Part shown: piece by piece, positions 3,531 through 6,293 of the stretch | Position numbering within the stretch: the stretch's first letter is position 1 | Layout: each line of letters starts with the position of its first letter | Source of the DNA: Rhizobiaceae bacterium | GTDB taxonomy: Bacteria; Pseudomonadota; Alphaproteobacteria; Rhizobiales; Rhizobiaceae | DNA: 6,293 nucleotides | NCBI GenBank assembly: GCA_004299545.1 | Contig: SCRB01000100.1 | Location: 1 to 6,293, forward strand | Reading direction: 5' to 3' | The notes under the pieces: generated by a model | Seen by the model: the letters and a program-made list of their open reading frames with translations, nothing else | Told to the model about the DNA's origin: nothing | The model's database searches: none | Position numbers and translations under genes: made by a program

Positions 3531-6217
3531 GTGACCGCGCCCACCCTTTCATTTTCCGGAACCGGCAACGCTATGGTGAAGACAGCGCCGCCGTCAAGAT
3601 TGCCGGCTTCAATCGTGCCGCCCATGGCTTCGACGAAACCGCGACAGATGGCAAGGCCGAGCCCGGTGCCGGCCCGCTGGCGATCGCTCTTGCGGACCCG
3701 GTAGAACTTGTCGAAAATCCGATAAAGATCCTCCGGCGGGATTCCTTCTCCCTCGTCCGCCACCTGCAATCTCACGACCGCGCCGTCGCGCCGGCTCCCG
3801 ATGCGGATGACGGAACCGGGGGTCGCATATTTCGTCGCATTGTCGATCAGGTTGAACAGCACCTGCTCGAAAAGCACCGGGTCCAGCCTGACCAGGGGCA
3901 GGCCCGGCGCGATTGAGGTTTCCACGCGATGTCTGGCAAGAATCTTGTCTGCCCGCCGCAAGGCGCTGCCGACCAGTTCGCTGATGTCCTGAAGACTCAT
4001 ATTCGGCTCGATAGCGCCCGATTCGAGCCGGGTCATGTCGAGCAGATTGGCAATGAAGCGGTTCAACCGTTCCGCCTCTTCCTGTATGGTGGATAGAAGC
4101 TCGTTGCGATCATTCGGCGCGATATCCGGCAAATTAACCAGGCTGTCGGCCGCTCCCAGGATTGAGGCCAGCGGTGTGCGTAAATCGTGCGAGATGGAGG
4201 TCAGAAGCGCGGCGCGCAGCTCGTCGCGCTCGGCCGCGCGCACAGCCTTGTCGAAATCGGACACCAGATTGACGCGCTCGATCGCCAGCGCCGCCTGGTC
4301 GGAAAGCGCGTCGAGCAGGCGGCGTTCATCCGGGGTGAGGATCGGGCCGGCCTTGTCACTGTCGATGCCGATCACCGCGACCGGGCCACGGCCGGTGCGC
4401 ATCGGCAAGAACAGTCGCCGCGCGCCGGCTAGCGTGTCGGCGCCGCGGCCGGCAGGCCGGTTGCTTTCCCACGACCATTTCGCCGCGGCGAGATCGGCCT
4501 CCTCCGCCACGTCCTCCGGCGGCCACGCGGCCTTGAGTTCAAGCGAGCCGTTTTCGGGAAGGAAAAGAACCACATGGACCTTGAGCATTGAGGCGACCTG
4601 CGAGGAGATCACCCACAGCAGATCGTCGAGCGAGGCGATGCCGGCGAGCTTGGCGCTGAAGCGGTAGAGTTCTTCGGTGGTCCTGGCGCGGCTGCGCGCC
4701 ATCATAGCCTGGCTGCGCACGCTGGCCGTCAGATTGCCGGCGATGAGCGCGACGACAAGGAAGAAGAACAAGGCTACCACATTCTCCGGGTCGGAGATGG
4801 AGACGCTGTAATAGGGCGGGAGGAAGAAGAAATTGAAAGCGAGAACGCTGAGCAGGCTGGAAAACAGCGCCGCCCGGATGCCGAAGGCGACCGCGCTGAC
4901 CAGAACCGCCGTAAGAAAGACCAGCGCGACATTCTGAACCTCGAGGAATCGGCCGAGCACCACGCCGCAGCCGCTGGCAACCGCAACCAGGCCGGAGGAA
5001 ACGAGATAGGGCCGGAAATCGAACGGCGTCTTCTTCGGTCGCGCCGTTATCGTCCTGGGGCTCGGAGCATTGTCGTTGCCGCCCGAAATGACATGAACTG
5101 AAACGTTTCCGGCACGCCGCACGATCTCGTGCACGATGGAGCCGAACAGCCATTCATGCAGGCGCGAACGTTCGCTCTTGCCGATGACGATATGGGTGAA
5201 ATTGTTCTTGCCGGCATAGTCCAGGATTTCCGTGGCAAGCTCGCTTCCGGGGATCGTCACGGCCTCTCCGCCCAGCCGTTCCGCGAGCCTGAGCGCGTCC
5301 GCGATGCGGTCGCGCGCGGTCTCGTTCAGCCGCAGCGCCCGCGGCGTTTCGACATAGAGCGCCGTCCATGGCCCGCGCAGCCTTTCGGCTATGCGACGGG
5401 CATAGCGAACCAGCGCCGCCGCCTTCGGATGCCCGTTGATGACGACCAGCACCCGGTCTCCCGCGGACCACGGGCCCGGAATGGCGTGGGCCTGCATGTG
5501 GGTCAGCAATTGCTGGTCGACACGCTCGGCCGTGCGCCTCAATGCCAATTCCCGAAGCGCCGTCAGGTTTCCAGGCGAGAAATAGTGCGCCAATGCGCGC
5601 TCGGCCGTCTGGGTTACATAGACTTTCCCTTCCCGCAACCGCTGCATCAGGTCCGCGGGCGTGATGTCGATCACCTCGATCTCGTCGGCCCGGTCGAGGA
5701 AGGCGTCGGGGACGGTTTCATGCACCCGGATCCGGGTGATCTGCTGGACGACGTCGTTCAGGCTTTCCAGATGCTGGATGTTGACGGTCGTGTAGACATT
5801 TATGCCGGCAGCGAGCAGTTCCTCGACATCGAGATAACGCTTCGGGTGCCGGCTGCCCGACACATTGCTGTGAGCCAGTTCGTCGACGAGGGCAAGCTGC
5901 GGCCGCCGTGCGAGCAGGCCATCGAGGTCCATTTCCTCCAGCTGCCGTTCCCTGTATGCGACAGGTGTCTTCGGCATGACCTCGAAGCCGTCGACCAGCG
6001 CCTCCGTCTCGGCGCGGCCATGCGTTTCGACTACGCCTATGACGACGTCGGTGCCTTCGCGCCTGCGCGCGGCGGCGCTGAGAAGCATTTCATAGGTCTT
6101 GCCGACGCCGGGAGCAGCGCCAAGAAATATCTTGAGATGGCCACGCGTCTCCCGCGCCGCTTCGCCAAGCAGCGCTTCGGGATCGGGTCGCTTGTCTTCG
6201 CCGTTCTTGTCCGGCAT
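3527..6217 (-). CDS. kdpD: Osmosensitive K+ channel sensor histidine kinase KdpD
   Basis: An 896-residue inner-membrane sensor kinase that responds to low K+ or osmotic stress and controls KdpE phosphorylation. The layout is complete. The cytoplasmic KdpD domain (about 25-235) has a Walker A GAAPGVGKT at 33-41 and a Walker B-like LALVDELAH at 108-116. A Usp-like domain covers about 252-378. Four membrane helices (DUF4118) lie near 403-421, 428-446, 449-466 and 479-497, followed by an arginine cluster (R501, R508, R510, R512) like the one known in E. coli KdpD. A GAF-like domain covers about 525-645. The HisKA domain carries the phospho-accepting H677 in SISHDLRTPL. The ATPase domain has the N box with N789/N793, DEGEG 821-825, FDKFYR 835-840 and GTGLGLAI 850-857. 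The start is ATG 6217: an in-frame stop at 6229-6227 excludes extension. The Shine-Dalgarno sequence is weak (ACGGA). It ends in an ATGA overlap with kdpE. Confidence 0.97.
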   Translation of the reverse strand: MPDKNGEDKRPDPEALLGEAARETRGHLKIFLGAAPGVGKTYEMLLSAAARRREGTDVVIGVVETHGRAETEALVDGFEVMPKTPVAYRERQLEEMDLDGLLARRPQLALVDELAHSNVSGSRHPKRYLDVEELLAAGINVYTTVNIQHLESLNDVVQQITRIRVHETVPDAFLDRADEIEVIDITPADLMQRLREGKVYVTQTAERALAHYFSPGNLTALRELALRRTAERVDQQLLTHMQAHAIPGPWSAGDRVLVVINGHPKAAALVRYARRIAERLRGPWTALYVETPRALRLNETARDRIADALRLAERLGGEAVTIPGSELATEILDYAGKNNFTHIVIGKSERSRLHEWLFGSIVHEIVRRAGNVSVHVISGGNDNAPSPRTITARPKKTPFDFRPYLVSSGLVAVASGCGVVLGRFLEVQNVALVFLTAVLVSAVAFGIRAALFSSLLSVLAFNFFFLPPYYSVSISDPENVVALFFFLVVALIAGNLTASVRSQAMMARSRARTTEELYRFSAKLAGIASLDDLLWVISSQVASMLKVHVVLFLPENGSLELKAAWPPEDVAEEADLAAAKWSWESNRPAGRGADTLAGARRLFLPMRTGRGPVAVIGIDSDKAGPILTPDERRLLDALSDQAALAIERVNLVSDFDKAVRAAERDELRAALLTSISHDLRTPLASILGAADSLVNLPDIAPNDRNELLSTIQEEAERLNRFIANLLDMTRLESGAIEPNMSLQDISELVGSALRRADKILARHRVETSIAPGLPLVRLDPVLFEQVLFNLIDNATKYATPGSVIRIGSRRDGAVVRLQVADEGEGIPPEDLYRIFDKFYRVRKSDRQRAGTGLGLAICRGFVEAMGGTIEAGNLDGGAVFTIALPVPENERVGAVT

Positions 6218-6293
6218 GGGTTCCGTTCAGGCCGCCTTCTGTCTACCTGGCGGCAACGATCCGCGAAACATCGTCGCCGCCATGCTTTTCCGC
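6218..6293 (-). other. 76-bp right-edge segment upstream of kdpD, content unresolved
   Basis: All three minus frames were read. One gives AEKHGGDDVSRIVAAR then TAG (6245-6243); the kdpD frame gives a short stretch ending GRQKAA then TGA (6229-6227); the third is open and Arg-rich. None matches the usual KdpC C-terminus (a VNVLxLNxAL pattern). It may carry the tail of an upstream gene, but I cannot say which. Confidence 0.35.

Noticed and set aside
4539..5153. 204-residue open frame on the minus strand inside kdpD
   Set aside because: An alternative frame of kdpD with a biased Arg/Gln/Pro composition; the kdpD frame is continuous and has all domains.

Overview
The window is GC-rich and densely packed. 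Protein style and gene content suggest an alphaproteobacterium, most likely of the Rhizobiales; this is inferred from sequence character, not from a database match. It holds six recognisable genes on the minus strand and one small gene on the plus strand. There are no RNA genes, mobile elements or CRISPR arrays that I can see.

Positions 1-1720 (minus strand) carry a compact stress-type regulatory operon. A small exported protein of the COG4315 / 'secreted repeat' family (1237-1623) is followed 3 bp later by an ECF sigma factor (727-1233). The sigma gene overlaps by ATGA a membrane-anchored anti-sigma factor (1-730), which runs off the left edge with only a short C-terminal piece missing. Immediately upstream, also on the minus strand, is an exported YceI-family protein (1720-2286).

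The most interesting signal is a two-part promoter-like element, GGATTATT-N12-GTGTT. It occurs with identical spacing in front of both the YceI gene (2333-2357) and the COG4315-sigma-anti-sigma operon (1673-1697), each time about 46-49 nt before the inferred start codon. The simplest reading is that the ECF sigma factor drives its own operon and the YceI gene, forming a small envelope-stress regulon. An extra copy of the upstream box lies 12 bp before the second element.

Positions 2287-2840 hold the YceI promoter region, a divergent 52-residue lipoprotein gene (2471-2629), and a 211-bp non-coding stretch between convergent genes. That stretch has two adjacent hairpins and a short imperfect direct repeat.

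Positions 2841-6217 (minus strand) carry kdpD and kdpE, coupled by ATGA. They encode the sensor kinase and response regulator that control the high-affinity K+ pump KdpFABC. Both look intact and full length. The 76 bp upstream of kdpD at the right edge do not read as a recognisable KdpC C-terminus, so linkage to the pump genes cannot be confirmed here.
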